Below, piece by piece: positions 1 to 8,957 of a stretch of DNA of 64,000 bases. Each line of letters starts with the position of its first letter. Position 1 is the first letter of the stretch. The position numbers were made by a program, and so were the translations under genes. Where the stretch lies: the NCBI RefSeq assembly GCF_008831545.1, contig NZ_CP044523.1, positions 2,666,001 to 2,730,000 on the forward strand, written 5' to 3'. Under the pieces are notes generated by a model. The model saw only the letters and a list, made by a program, of their open reading frames with translations. It ran no database searches and had not been told where the DNA came from. Origin of the DNA: Halorussus halophilus (GTDB lineage: Archaea; Halobacteriota; Halobacteria; Halobacteriales; Haladaptataceae).

Positions 1-489
1 CAGGACGCCTACCACGAGACGCACATCGACCCACCCGAGGGCGCGGAAGTGCCGCTTCCGGCACACGTCAGTCGGGCGCTCGCCAGCAGGGGCGTCACCG
101 CGCCCGGCAACGCGCCCCGGCGCGCAGTCGTCTCGGCATTCGACCCTGAAGTCGAGACGCGCGAGGGAGCAGTCGAAGCCGTCGAAGCCGCGAGCGAACG
201 GGGTCCCGTCGCCGTCCTCTCGAACTGTCGCGTGCCTGAACTCGCTCGACGCGCACTGATTCGCTCCGAGGTGGACCGCGACGCCTTCGACGCAGTGGTG
301 ACGAGCGCGGCCTGCGGGTGGCGAGTACCCCACCCCAAGGCGTTCGAGAACTGCGCGGAGCAGTTGGGAGTCGCCCCAGACGAGCTTCGCTACGCGAATT
401 GCGACGGCGAGCGACCAGAAGCAATCGCCGACGCCTTCACTGACGACTCGCTCGCCGAAGTTCCCGCGTGGCTCGCCGCGCGTGACTGA
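1..489 (+). CDS. HAD-superfamily hydrolase, 3' part
   Basis: The reading frame is open from base 1, so the gene begins left of the window and only its last ~162 codons are present. The visible part fits the second half of a HAD phosphatase. It has a motif II-like Ser in VLSNC, a motif III-like Lys in PHPKAFENC, and a degenerate motif IV region (ANCDGE), where family members usually carry two aspartates. The nucleophile DxD of motif I would lie upstream, so catalysis cannot be judged. Members such as phosphoglycolate phosphatase remove phosphate from small metabolites in the cytoplasm; the substrate here is unknown. Codon use is GC-rich and typical of a haloarchaeal chromosome. Confidence 0.7.
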   Translation, partial: QDAYHETHIDPPEGAEVPLPAHVSRALASRGVTAPGNAPRRAVVSAFDPEVETREGAVEAVEAASERGPVAVLSNCRVPELARRALIRSEVDRDAFDAVVTSAACGWRVPHPKAFENCAEQLGVAPDELRYANCDGERPEAIADAFTDDSLAEVPAWLAARD

Positions 490-573
490 TTTCTCCCCCT
501 CAGCCCAATCGAAGGCGTAGATTTCTTCCTCCGACGAGCAGATTTTTAAGGCATCGCGCGCAACCCCGGCGTG

Positions 574-1347
574 ATGGTCGAGGCGTTCGCAGTCGCAAGC
601 GGAAAGGGCGGGACCGGAAAGACCACCACGACGGTCGCGCTCGGCATGGCACTGGCCCAAGAGTACGACGTGACCGTCGTGGACGCCGACACTGGCATGG
701 CGAACCTGCTCTTTCACACCGGTCTCGAATCGGCCGACACGACGCTCCACGACCTACTCGTGGCGGAGACCACCACCGCAGTCGAGGATGCCGTCTACGA
801 ACGATTCGGGATGAACGTCGTCCCCTGCGGCACGAGCCTCGCCGCCTTCGAAGACGCCGACCCCGACCGACTACGGGAGGTAGTCGCCGAACTCGCCGCC
901 GACACGGACGTCCTCCTACTCGACTCGCCCGCCGCACTCGGCTCGAAGAGCGCGATTCTCCCTATCGTCCTCGCCGATAGAGTCGTGGTCGTCCTCCAAC
1001 CGACGATTCCCGCACTCAGCGACGGCCTGAAAGTACAGGAGTACGCCACCTCCTACGGCACCGAGACCGCGGGCGTGCTGTTCAACAAGGTCCCCGATTC
1101 GGGAGTTCCAGAGAAGGTTGAGAAGCAAGCGGAACGCTATTTTGATGGACCAGTATTAGGAAGCATCCCGAATTCAGAGGAATTGGCTGGTGTAGAGAAT
1201 ACTGGAGAGCCGATTCTCTCACGAAAACCGAATACAGAGTTCAGCACTACCTTTCGAGATGTTGCTGCTCAACTCACACCAAGGGATAATACTCCAGAAG
1301 AAGTCGCTTCACAGGCTCGAAGTGCGATACGGCCTCAGCAGCCGTAA
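574..1347 (+). CDS. MinD/ParA-family ATPase
   Basis: A deviant Walker A motif (KGGTGKTTT, residues ~10-18), the VDADTGMANL switch region and LLLDSPAAL define a MinD/ParA P-loop ATPase. In haloarchaea such MinD homologues affect placement of archaella and chemosensory arrays rather than division. The ATG at 574 is preferred over the GTG one codon upstream. From about base 1095 to the stop the DNA becomes clearly more A+T-rich (for example FDGPVLGSIPNSEELAG) than the first two thirds, as if the 3' end were replaced by recombination. A TnpB gene follows within 50 bp. Confidence 0.85.
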   Translation: MVEAFAVASGKGGTGKTTTTVALGMALAQEYDVTVVDADTGMANLLFHTGLESADTTLHDLLVAETTTAVEDAVYERFGMNVVPCGTSLAAFEDADPDRLREVVAELAADTDVLLLDSPAALGSKSAILPIVLADRVVVVLQPTIPALSDGLKVQEYATSYGTETAGVLFNKVPDSGVPEKVEKQAERYFDGPVLGSIPNSEELAGVENTGEPILSRKPNTEFSTTFRDVAAQLTPRDNTPEEVASQARSAIRPQQP

Positions 1348-1391
1348 TCTGGTGCGTAGATATAAATACGAGAGTGGGACCAACCCATGGT

Positions 1392-2675
1392 GTGGCTGAG
1401 GAGTACCAGCGCCGGACTGCGATCACACGCCTTCAGGCATCCGAGGAGCAATCGAAGCTTCTTGAGCAAACAATTAGTGACTACACGAAAGCCTGCCAAC
1501 TCGCAGGTAACAAAGCGTGGCCCGACTGTACTTCGAAGCGGCGCGTCCAATCAGTAGCCTACGATTCTATTCGGGACACAACAGGCCTTGGAAGCCAACA
1601 CGCAATCCTCGCTAGCCATCAAGCGGCAACAGCTGTCGCTGCTTGCCAGAGTCGCTTAGAGAACGGGTATGCTGCCTCAAAGCCGTCGTTTACCGCGCCG
1701 ACAATCCGGTATGACTCGCGGACGATGACGTTATTTGAGGACGGAACAGTCTCACTATCGACGATTGAGTCTCGGATTCGGTGTTCGCTCGTCCTTCCGT
1801 CAGAAGCGGATGGATATCAGCACCGTTTTCTTGAGAGTGATTCGTGGGAACTCACAGAGAGTACTCTAACGCGCCGTGATGGCGGCTGGTTCTTGCATCT
1901 GGGATTTCGAGGTCCGCGAAAAGACACTGAGGATTCGACAGTCGAGAACGGAACGGTTCTTGGCGTTGATCTTGGTATCGAGAACCTCGCCGTGACAAGC
2001 ACTGGCCGATTCGGTTCCGGCGCAGAGCTAACCCACGTACGAGAACAATACGAGCAACGTCGAAGCAACCTCCAGAAGACCGGCACAAGGAGCGCTCACC
2101 GAACACTCTCAACAATGAGTCGTCGTGAACGCCGGTTTGCCAATGACACGCTTCACTGCACCTCAAACGAACTCGTCGAAGAAGCCCAATCACAGCAGTG
2201 TGGCATAATCGCGTTCGAGAATCTAGAGGGTATAACAGACCGACTGCCTGGTGCAACTACATTCCACACGTGGGCATTCCGTCGTCTCCGTGAATTTGTA
2301 GAGTATAAAGCTGAAGAAGTCGGGATTCGTGTAGTGACGGTGAACCCACGGAACACGAGCAAGCAGTGTTCTCAGGTGAGTTGTGAATCAGTGAGCGCAA
2401 AGAATCGGCCTGTGCAACATCGATTCGAGTGTACGGAGTGCGGATACGAAGTGCATGCCGACTATAACGCGGCGAAGAATATCGGTTTGCGCGCAGTCCG
2501 TGATGGCCACAAGTCGTCATCATGGACGGGTGTCAGTCAATGTGCCCTGAAGTCCGGAGCAATCGCACCGAGTGGAGAATATTTCCCCCACCATGGTGAC
2601 AAAGAACGACTCACGGACAAACCAAGCCAAGTAGATGGGTCTTCAGAAAGAGACTCAGACAGGCGTGGTAGTTGA
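1392..2675 (+). CDS. tnpB: TnpB-like RNA-guided nuclease of an IS200/IS605 (IS1341-type) element
   Basis: Contains the RuvC-like acidic residues in GVDLGIENLAV, IIAFENLEG and HADYNAAKNIG, and a zinc ribbon before the last one. The first knuckle is unusual: C-SQVS-C instead of CxxC; the second is CTECG. TnpB proteins are guided by an RNA from the element's right end and cut the donor site. No tnpA transposase is adjacent, so this is a lone-tnpB element. A TATA-like tatAAAT lies at ~1358. Start is GTG at 1392 (protein beginning AEEYQRRTAITRL) or the in-frame GTG at 1374. The right end may finish at a GGTTCAC around 2687, by analogy with the two other elements here; the left end was not resolved. 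Confidence 0.85.
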   Translation: MAEEYQRRTAITRLQASEEQSKLLEQTISDYTKACQLAGNKAWPDCTSKRRVQSVAYDSIRDTTGLGSQHAILASHQAATAVAACQSRLENGYAASKPSFTAPTIRYDSRTMTLFEDGTVSLSTIESRIRCSLVLPSEADGYQHRFLESDSWELTESTLTRRDGGWFLHLGFRGPRKDTEDSTVENGTVLGVDLGIENLAVTSTGRFGSGAELTHVREQYEQRRSNLQKTGTRSAHRTLSTMSRRERRFANDTLHCTSNELVEEAQSQQCGIIAFENLEGITDRLPGATTFHTWAFRRLREFVEYKAEEVGIRVVTVNPRNTSKQCSQVSCESVSAKNRPVQHRFECTECGYEVHADYNAAKNIGLRAVRDGHKSSSWTGVSQCALKSGAIAPSGEYFPHHGDKERLTDKPSQVDGSSERDSDRRGS

Positions 2676-2731
2676 TCAAGGTTCACGACGTACAGAAATT
2701 CGGTCCTATCTGTTCGGCTGGCCATGTTTGA

Positions 2732-2857
2732 GTGCTGCTATTTTTTCTAAAGGCGTTCTTGGAGGACACCGAGAAGATCGAGGCGATTCGGGAGCAAGCC
2801 CGCGAGGAAGCACAGGAACGGGCCGAGCAGTGGGGATTGGACGGTGAGTTGGAGTGA
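2732..2857 (+). pseudogene. C-terminal remnant of an unidentified gene
   Basis: This short frame has strongly haloarchaeal codon use and encodes an acidic helical tail (AFLEDTEKIEAIREQAREE, ending WGLDGELE then TGA). It has no start codon, and a stop lies at 2729. It sits just right of the TnpB element, so it is probably the 3' stub of a gene whose 5' part was lost or separated when the element arrived. The parent gene was not recognised, and nothing left of the element obviously joins to it. Confidence 0.4.
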
Positions 2858-2931
2858 GACTGGACGGCGAACTGGAGTAACTGCCACGTGCGGGCAAACA
2901 CTGATATCGTCGGAACCGAAACCAATCTGGT

Positions 2932-3171
2932 ATGTCCAAGTGGATTCGACTCGGCGGCTGGGTGTTGCTCGGCCTCGTACTGCTGTGGGTCGTCGCGAAA
3001 GTCGTCGCTATCGTCCTCGGCTTCGTCTCGTGGCTCGTCAGCACGCTCGTGACGCTGGTCGTCCTCGCACTACTGCTGTACTTGGCGTACCTCGCGTTCT
3101 CGAAGTTGACGGGCGGGAGCGGCGGGTCGGGGCGGTCGAAGTCCCGTGAGCGCGAGAAGATTTTCGAGTAA
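2932..3171 (+). CDS. Small two-helix membrane protein
   Basis: 79 residues. Residues ~8-55 are almost entirely hydrophobic and can form two membrane helices (LGLVLLWVVAKVVAIVLG and LVTLVVLALLLYLAYLAF). A Gly/Ser-rich linker and a basic, charged tail (KSREREKIFE) follow, probably cytoplasmic. GC-rich codon use and the clean ATG support a real gene. Small membrane proteins of this shape are common and uncharacterised in haloarchaea; no function is assigned. Confidence 0.7.
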   Translation: MSKWIRLGGWVLLGLVLLWVVAKVVAIVLGFVSWLVSTLVTLVVLALLLYLAYLAFSKLTGGSGGSGRSKSREREKIFE

Positions 3172-3216
3172 CGCGCCTGTGAAATCGAATTGCTGTTTTC
3201 GGGTCTTTCTGTGTTC

Positions 3217-4242
3217 CTACTGGTGAGGGTATACCATCTTCTTCAGTCCCTCACGTGCCTCCATCTGGTCGAATGCTTCTTCGAGGCCCTCTAAGGCGAA
3301 CTCGTCGGTGACGAGCGTCTCTACGTCGATGCGGCCGTTCCGGAGCAACGTCACAGCCCGTGCAAACGCGTCTGGTGTGAGCGAGTAGGTGCCGACGAGT
3401 TCGCGCTCCTCGAAGAACAAGTCGAACGGTGAGAGTTCGATGGTGGCGTCCTCCGGCGGCACGCCGAAGACGAGTGTTCGGCCGCCCGGTCCCGTGAGCG
3501 AGTGTACCTGTTCGATGACTGCCGGAATGCCGACCGCTTCGATGGCGACGTCTACCTCGCCGACGAGTTCGGGGACGACGGTCGTCGGGTCCTGCTCAGT
3601 CGGGTCGAGTACGTGGTCGGCACCCACTTCGAGCGCGACATCGCGGCGTTGTTCGACTGGTTCGGAGACGACGATGGTTCCGGCACCGCACGTCCTGAGT
3701 AGTTGGACGAGCAGTAGGCCAATCGTTCCCGCTCCGGCCACGACGACCGTCTCGCCGCTCGTCAAGTCGATTTGGTCGATGCCGTTGACACAGCACCCCA
3801 GCGGCTCGGCGAACGCCGCCGTTCGGTAGTCGAGGTCGCCGATGGCTTCGACGTTTCCGACGGGAACGCTCGCGTACTCGGCGAAGGCTCCGTCGATGAC
3901 GTGCGTGGCCGCGCCGCCGAGCGACGTGAGGTCCCGACAGAGGTTCTCTCGGCCGGACTTGCACGCCTTGCACTCGTTGCACGGGACTGACGGGTTGATC
4001 GCGACGCGGTCGCCCGCTTCGAAGTCGGTGACGTCGTCGCCGACTGCGACGACTTCGCCCGCGCTCTCGTGGCCCGGCACCATCGGGTAGTCCACGGTCA
4101 GTGACCCGGTGTACATGTGGAGGTCGGTCGCACAGACGCCACAGGCGTTTATTTGAACGAGCAGTTCGTCGGCGTCCGGTTCGGGTCGTCGCCGGTCGCC
4201 AATCTCCACCGTGTGGGCGTCGGTCAGTGTGGCGGTCCTCAT
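3217..4242 (-). CDS. Zinc-dependent alcohol dehydrogenase (MDR family)
   Basis: 341 residues, the usual size of medium-chain dehydrogenases. Catalytic zinc ligands are visible in CGVCATD (Cys37) and GHES (His58, Glu59). The structural zinc site is the C-x2-C-x2-C-x7-C cluster in CNECKACKSGRENLC, and the nucleotide-binding fold has GAGTIG. The GroES-like N-domain precedes the Rossmann domain. It probably oxidises a polyol or amino-alcohol (sorbitol or threonine dehydrogenase-like) with NAD(P)+ in the cytoplasm; substrate unknown. The start at 4242 (MRTATLTDAH) matches family N-termini better than the in-frame start 54 bp upstream. Confidence 0.85.
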   Translation of the reverse strand: MRTATLTDAHTVEIGDRRRPEPDADELLVQINACGVCATDLHMYTGSLTVDYPMVPGHESAGEVVAVGDDVTDFEAGDRVAINPSVPCNECKACKSGRENLCRDLTSLGGAATHVIDGAFAEYASVPVGNVEAIGDLDYRTAAFAEPLGCCVNGIDQIDLTSGETVVVAGAGTIGLLLVQLLRTCGAGTIVVSEPVEQRRDVALEVGADHVLDPTEQDPTTVVPELVGEVDVAIEAVGIPAVIEQVHSLTGPGGRTLVFGVPPEDATIELSPFDLFFEERELVGTYSLTPDAFARAVTLLRNGRIDVETLVTDEFALEGLEEAFDQMEAREGLKKMVYPHQ

Positions 4243-4372
4243 TCGTTCTCTACCGATGGAAGTCGTTCGAGGCGCTTGAAACGTTTGCTCGCGCACCCAG
4301 AAATGGTGCTTCGAAAAATACTGAGTCGTGGTACCGCGGACGAGCGCGGGACCGAGACGGACTCGATTCCGT

Positions 4373-5311
4373 TCAGTACGATCGCGAGACGACGTAGTCG
4401 CCGCCGTCGTCGTAGAGCGTCGCGGTGTCGCCGTCGTTGTTCCAGATTGGCGACTCGTAGTCGCCGTAGACGTGGGCGCTGCTGTCGCTTCCGGACCCGG
4501 TGTGGACGGTCACGGTCTCGCCGGAGTCGAGACTGAGACTGCTCGGGAACGCGAAGGAGTTCCACGCGTCGTCGTAGAGCGTGTAGCCACCGAGGTCCGC
4601 GCTACCAGTGTTGCGGTTCTGGACGACGACGAACTCGTCGTTCAGGTTCGAGGAATCGTAGCCCGCGGGGTCGGGGTTGAACTTCTCGATGGAGATGCCG
4701 CCGAGTTCACTACTGGGAGACGTGCAGGCCCAGACGCCGACGCCTGCGTTCTGCGCGTCGCTCTCCGCGCTGTAGAACGAGTCGCTCTGGCTGAACGTGC
4801 TGTCGTAGACGCGAGCGTGGCCGTTCTCGATGAGTTGGTAGTTGAAATTCTCGCCGTCGAGGTAGACGTACGCCAGCAGGCGACCGTAGTAGCCCCTGCG
4901 GTCGGCTTCCGAGTCGAACTTCAGGGTGACGCGCTCGCCGAGCAGCCGACTCTTTGCGACCGCGCTGGAGACCTCGCCTTCGTAGCCGAGGCAGGTCTCG
5001 CCGTCGCTCGTTGACGGGATGCCCTCGAACTCTCCGGGCGTGTTCTCGGTGTGGACTTCGGGCGTATCGACGCCGAGCAGTCGAACGGTGTCGGTGCTAC
5101 CGTTGTCGTACCGTACGTCGATTGTGTCGCCGTCGGTCACGTCGATGACGGTAACCTCGACGGACCCGCTGATTGACTGGGTGGAGAAGTCGGGCGATTG
5201 GGGCGAGTTGTCGATGGACTGAGTGCCGAGCGCACCGCTCGCGGGTACCGCGACGCTTGCGACGAGCAGTGCGACGATGAGGGTCGTGAGTGCGTTGGTA
5301 TGAAGTCTCAC
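4373..5311 (-). CDS. Secreted thermonuclease (SNase-like) with C-terminal lamin-tail domain
   Basis: An N-terminal Sec signal (TLIVALLVASVAVPASGA) is followed at residues ~50-185 by a staphylococcal-nuclease fold: VTVIDVTDGDTIDVRY, RLLGVDTPE and RRGYYGRLLAYVYLDG, carrying the expected Asp, Arg and Glu residues. Residues ~200-312 form a lamin-tail (LTD) beta-domain (ISIEKFNPDPAG, NDEFVVVQN, DLGGYTLYD, GETVTVHTG). SNase plus LTD is a known architecture for extracellular Ca-dependent nucleases of haloarchaea, which degrade environmental DNA for nutrients. Start is a GTG at 5311. An A+T-rich promoter region lies just upstream. Confidence 0.85.
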   Translation of the reverse strand: MRLHTNALTTLIVALLVASVAVPASGALGTQSIDNSPQSPDFSTQSISGSVEVTVIDVTDGDTIDVRYDNGSTDTVRLLGVDTPEVHTENTPGEFEGIPSTSDGETCLGYEGEVSSAVAKSRLLGERVTLKFDSEADRRGYYGRLLAYVYLDGENFNYQLIENGHARVYDSTFSQSDSFYSAESDAQNAGVGVWACTSPSSELGGISIEKFNPDPAGYDSSNLNDEFVVVQNRNTGSADLGGYTLYDDAWNSFAFPSSLSLDSGETVTVHTGSGSDSSAHVYGDYESPIWNNDGDTATLYDDGGDYVVSRSY

Positions 5312-5419
5312 ACACAGCTATGCCCGCGTGATTTTATTAAATTTTTCTACGAAATAAACTGTGCCGGATAGCAGGGTCGTGAACCGGACAGCACTGGTCA
5401 GACCAGACTGAACCGATTG

Positions 5420-6553
5420 TCACCGAAACCGCTCGACTGCGAACGGGTCGATGGGGAGGTCCGTCTCTCCCTCTAACGCAAGGTCGGCGAGAATCTCGCC
5501 GACGACGCTGGCGAACTTGAAGCCGTGACCGGAGAACCCGGCCCCGACGACGACGTTCTCGTGGTTCGGATGCGTGTCTAAGATGAAGTCTTCGTCGGGC
5601 GTGTTCGTGAACATGCAGGTCGAGAGGCGCATCGTCGGCCCACTCGCAGTCGGGAAGTACTCCGACGTGAACGTTCGGAGGAGGCGTTCGTCCTCGCGGT
5701 CCGGTTCCGTGTCGAGTTCCGCAGGGTTCCCAGTCTCCTCGCGGTGATGGAATCTGCCGAGTTTGAACCCCGGAACGTCGTACACCGGGAAGCCGTAGTA
5801 GTGGCCTTCCGGCACCTCACCGACGAACACGGGGAATCGCTCCGGGTCGAACTGCGGCGGTTGTTTCGGTTGGAGCCACCCGAGTACTTGCCGTTCAGGT
5901 TGCAGATAGTCCGCGAGCGTCGGCACCAACTGCCCCGTCCACGCGCCAGCGGTCACGACCAGTTTCTCCGCGCTGTAGTCGCCACGGTCAGTCGTGACGC
6001 GGACACCGCTCTCGTCGGCGTCCCACGCTTCGACTTGCTCGCGCGCTCGCACGGTTGCACCGTGGGCGTGGGCGTCCTCGACGTGTGCGACGATGCACTG
6101 CTCGGAGTGGAGAAATCCGCCGTCGACCTGATACACTGCTCGATAGTCGTCGGGCACGTCGTAGCCGGGGAATCGGTCGTTGAGTTCCTCCCCCGAAAGG
6201 ACCTCGTGGTCGATGTCGTGGAGTTCGGCCGAGCGCCGGGATCCTTCGAAGACGCCGCTCCCGCTCGGCCCGAAATCGACGGAGCCAACTTGGTGGAACA
6301 GCGGCCGGTCGTACCGCTCGTCGAGTTCCATCCAGCGGTCGAGCGCACGCCGGACTAACGGCACGTACGCTGGGTCTTCGTACTGTGGCAGGCGGATGAT
6401 GCGAGTGACGCCGTGGGAAGAGCCTCTGGCGTTGGGCACGTCGAATCGCTCGATGCCGAGTACGTCGAGTCCACGCCGGGCGAGTTCGGATACCGTCGCA
6501 CTCCCCATCCCGCCGACGCCGAGTACGATGACATCGTAGTCTTCAGTTGTCAT
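5420..6553 (-). CDS. solA: Sarcosine / N-methyl-L-tryptophan oxidase-like flavoenzyme
   Basis: 377 residues, full length for monomeric sarcosine oxidases. The FAD-binding GVGGMG is at residues ~12-17, with ERFDVPNARGSSHG following as in the MSOX/SolA family. The Cys in STCMFTNTPDEDF lies where the family attaches flavin covalently, and the C-terminal FAD loop GAGFSGHGFKF is intact. It should demethylate N-methylated amino acids to formaldehyde and H2O2 in the cytoplasm. The following minus-strand gene cluster is separate; the FAD monooxygenase gene ends 118 bp upstream on the same strand. Confidence 0.85.
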   Translation of the reverse strand: MTTEDYDVIVLGVGGMGSATVSELARRGLDVLGIERFDVPNARGSSHGVTRIIRLPQYEDPAYVPLVRRALDRWMELDERYDRPLFHQVGSVDFGPSGSGVFEGSRRSAELHDIDHEVLSGEELNDRFPGYDVPDDYRAVYQVDGGFLHSEQCIVAHVEDAHAHGATVRAREQVEAWDADESGVRVTTDRGDYSAEKLVVTAGAWTGQLVPTLADYLQPERQVLGWLQPKQPPQFDPERFPVFVGEVPEGHYYGFPVYDVPGFKLGRFHHREETGNPAELDTEPDREDERLLRTFTSEYFPTASGPTMRLSTCMFTNTPDEDFILDTHPNHENVVVGAGFSGHGFKFASVVGEILADLALEGETDLPIDPFAVERFR

Positions 6554-6670
6554 GGTCTGCGTCCTCGTTGGTCGTGAGTTCGGGCTTCGTGGTGAAAGTT
6601 CGGTCGCTCGCGCCAGACCACAGCGCTGACCGTCAACCGGACTGACGGTCGGCGACGCACCCGGTAGCTA

Positions 6671-7945
6671 TCAGTCCACGAAGCGCGACCGGGCCACCGA
6701 AACGGACTCGTCACCGAGCGCGAACGATTCGACGAAGCCCCGAAGTCGGCGCGAGTGTGGAGCCAACCAGCCGAACGCCGACGCTGACCCGCGGACGAGC
6801 CACGCCGGGACGTACCGACCGTAATCGAGCCAGAAACGGAGGTTCTGGGCGGCACGCCGCTGGAGCGCGATAACGCGCTCGACCGTCGGACGACGACGAA
6901 CTTCGAACTCGCGCAGTCGGTCGCCGGACAGTATCCCGTCACCCTCCGGGCCGTCACGCTCCGCGAGCGCATCCACGAGAATGCGATGAGCGACGACGGC
7001 GTCTTCGACGGCGAGCGGGTTGCCCTGCGCACCGATAGGGCTCGCAGTGTGGGCGGCGTCACCCAACAGTAGGAGACCGTCGCGAGTCCACGAGTTCGCG
7101 ACGCCCGGCGAGACGTCCAGCAACGTCGTGTCTCGAAAGCCGTCCAGATGAGCATCGACGGCCGCGGCCAGTTCCGGGTCGATGGCTGCGATTCGGCGAC
7201 AGAATGCACCGAAACCCGCTTCCCGAATACTGGGCCACTCGCCGTCCCGAACGATGTAGCCGACCTGAACGTCACCGCCGCCCAGTCCGAAGAAGACGAG
7301 GACGCCGTCGCGGTCGATTCGCCCCTGATTCCGGGCGTCGAGGGCACCCTGCGGGAGCTTGAACCACACAAGGTCGATGGGCGACTCGAACCAGCCGGGG
7401 TCGATGCCCGCACGCTCGCGGACGGTGGAGTACCGGCCGTCGGCACCCACGACGGCACGCGCATCGAAGGTGATGTCCTCGTCTACCTCGCGGTCGTGGG
7501 CCACCACTCCGCAGACTCCACCCGAGTCGTCGGTCCGAAGGTCGGTGACCGTCGTCGCAGGGTAGAACGCGAAGCCGTCGTACGCGCTGGCGCGCTCGAC
7601 CAGACACTCCAAGAGCGCGGGCTGTTCCATCATGAGCGCGTAGGGATAGTCGGTGTCGAGCAGGTCGAAATCGAGTACCGAGACCGCTCCGCCGTACAAC
7701 GAGAACGACCCGTCCGTGACCGTCTCGTGAGCGAGGTCAAGCACGTCTTCGAGGACGTCCATCTCCTCGAACAACCGAATGACGCCGGGATTCCAACCGA
7801 AACCCCGATACTCGCGCTCGAACGTAGCCGCTCGCTCGACGAGTGCAACCTCGACACCGCTCCGTGCGAGGAGATACGCGAGAACGGCACCACCGGGTCC
7901 ACAGCCAACGACGACGACCTCCGCGGATTCAGTTCGGTCGGACAT
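6671..7945 (-). CDS. FAD-dependent monooxygenase (PHBH-like)
   Basis: 424 residues. A dinucleotide-binding GCGPGGAVLAYLL occurs near the N-terminus, the DG motif in VVGADGRYSTVRER, and the GD motif in LLLGDAAHTASPIGAQG. This is the order seen in aromatic-ring hydroxylases and geranylgeranyl-reductase-like flavoproteins. Such enzymes insert one oxygen atom into an aromatic or polyketide substrate using NAD(P)H; the substrate cannot be read from sequence. The start at 7945 (MSDRTESAEV) is chosen because the upstream in-frame extension has no family resemblance. Confidence 0.85.
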   Translation of the reverse strand: MSDRTESAEVVVVGCGPGGAVLAYLLARSGVEVALVERAATFEREYRGFGWNPGVIRLFEEMDVLEDVLDLAHETVTDGSFSLYGGAVSVLDFDLLDTDYPYALMMEQPALLECLVERASAYDGFAFYPATTVTDLRTDDSGGVCGVVAHDREVDEDITFDARAVVGADGRYSTVRERAGIDPGWFESPIDLVWFKLPQGALDARNQGRIDRDGVLVFFGLGGGDVQVGYIVRDGEWPSIREAGFGAFCRRIAAIDPELAAAVDAHLDGFRDTTLLDVSPGVANSWTRDGLLLLGDAAHTASPIGAQGNPLAVEDAVVAHRILVDALAERDGPEGDGILSGDRLREFEVRRRPTVERVIALQRRAAQNLRFWLDYGRYVPAWLVRGSASAFGWLAPHSRRLRGFVESFALGDESVSVARSRFVD

Positions 7946-8037
7946 CCGTGTCCTTCTGGGTTCGATCGGCGGCACAATATCTCTTCGGCGGCAAGGGACG
8001 CGGTCGAGGTGAATAGCGTGGTGAGACAGGACGATTC

Positions 8038-8544
8038 CTACCGGCCGACCGGCCGAACGAGTATCGTCAGTTCTGTCGTCCCGCGCTCCGTCGTCACCCG
8101 AACGTAGAAGGCCACCGCGAGGACGTGCGTCTCGCCAGCGCGCTCCTGGACGACGACACCCTGTCGGACGATACACCCGCCAAAGTCTCGATTCGACCCG
8201 GACAGACAGTTGTCCTGTCGCCACGCCTGCGCCGCCGATTGGTTGTACGAGACGCGATACGCGGTTCCTGATTCGACGCGTGAAGAGCGCAACGAGTTCA
8301 CCCTCGGTTCTAGTTCCGACCGAACTTCTGACACCGCGAGGTCGCGGTCGGTCCACGCGTACTCCCCACGAGTCTCGACACTGGCTTCGTGGACCGCACG
8401 CTCCAGCACGCGCTCTGCGTTCCGGCCGGGCGACGTGTAGTCCTCGCTCGCAGTCACGTCGCCGTGGTAGCCCAGTTGCAGGTACGCGAACACGACCGGT
8501 GCGAGCGCGACGGCATCCGCAGTTTCGGCTCGGTCTAACGACAT
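8038..8544 (-). CDS. Conserved haloarchaeal protein, possibly linked to secretion/pilin-type loci
   Basis: 168 residues. No catalytic motif is visible. The C-terminal half (FGGCIVRQGVVVQERAGETH, then LAVAFYVRV) resembles haloarchaeal proteins often encoded beside type IV-pilus-like machinery, judged from memory of that family. Those relatives usually start with a membrane segment, while this one begins directly with MSLDRAETADAV and only a short hydrophobic stretch, so it may be N-terminally shortened. Two cysteines (QDNCLSGS, FGGC) could form a disulfide outside the cell. Its neighbours give no further hint. Confidence 0.55.
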   Translation of the reverse strand: MSLDRAETADAVALAPVVFAYLQLGYHGDVTASEDYTSPGRNAERVLERAVHEASVETRGEYAWTDRDLAVSEVRSELEPRVNSLRSSRVESGTAYRVSYNQSAAQAWRQDNCLSGSNRDFGGCIVRQGVVVQERAGETHVLAVAFYVRVTTERGTTELTILVRPVGR

Positions 8545-8957
8545 TTGTTAGCGTGGTTTGAGAAATGAGCGCGTTGTAGCGGTCGTGCCCATACGACTCG
8601 CTAACCTGTTCGGAGAGACGCTAGAAACTACTTCTCTTGAATGTTGGCAGCAGGAACGGACGGCGCACGCCATAATAGTCGTCACCGAATACAGTTCTAC
8701 GGAATTTGTTATTAGCGAAGTGCCAGTAACGATGTGCACCAAGAGCAATCTATCAACCGTTCTCCGTTCCCCCACCTAGTTTTTCGATTCGCTGTAGCGA
8801 AATATTCGCTTCGTCGATAGTCTCTCTAACATGAAGTTACGTATTATCACGGAGTGTTTGAGGCTTGGAAGATCACGAACAGTACGTCACTCATCGTGAA
8901 TACCTTGGGAATCCAGTAGATAACTAAGTAGACGAACAGTGCAGAGAAAACAGTTCG
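8545..8957. other. Intergenic region, no gene seen
   Basis: About 410 bp of lower GC content between a minus-strand and a plus-strand gene, so it must hold two divergent promoters. Short A+T-rich stretches occur (for example around 8775-8800 and 8930-8955). Weak frames here lack haloarchaeal codon bias. No repeat or RNA gene was recognised. Confidence 0.5.

Noticed and set aside
4328-5014. Long plus-strand frame over the thermonuclease gene
   Set aside because: Val/Arg-rich antisense frame, typical of GC-rich DNA; the minus-strand gene has a signal peptide and two domains.
7148-8107. 319-codon plus-strand frame over the FAD monooxygenase
   Set aside because: Antisense of a clear flavoprotein; no domain or codon bias of its own.
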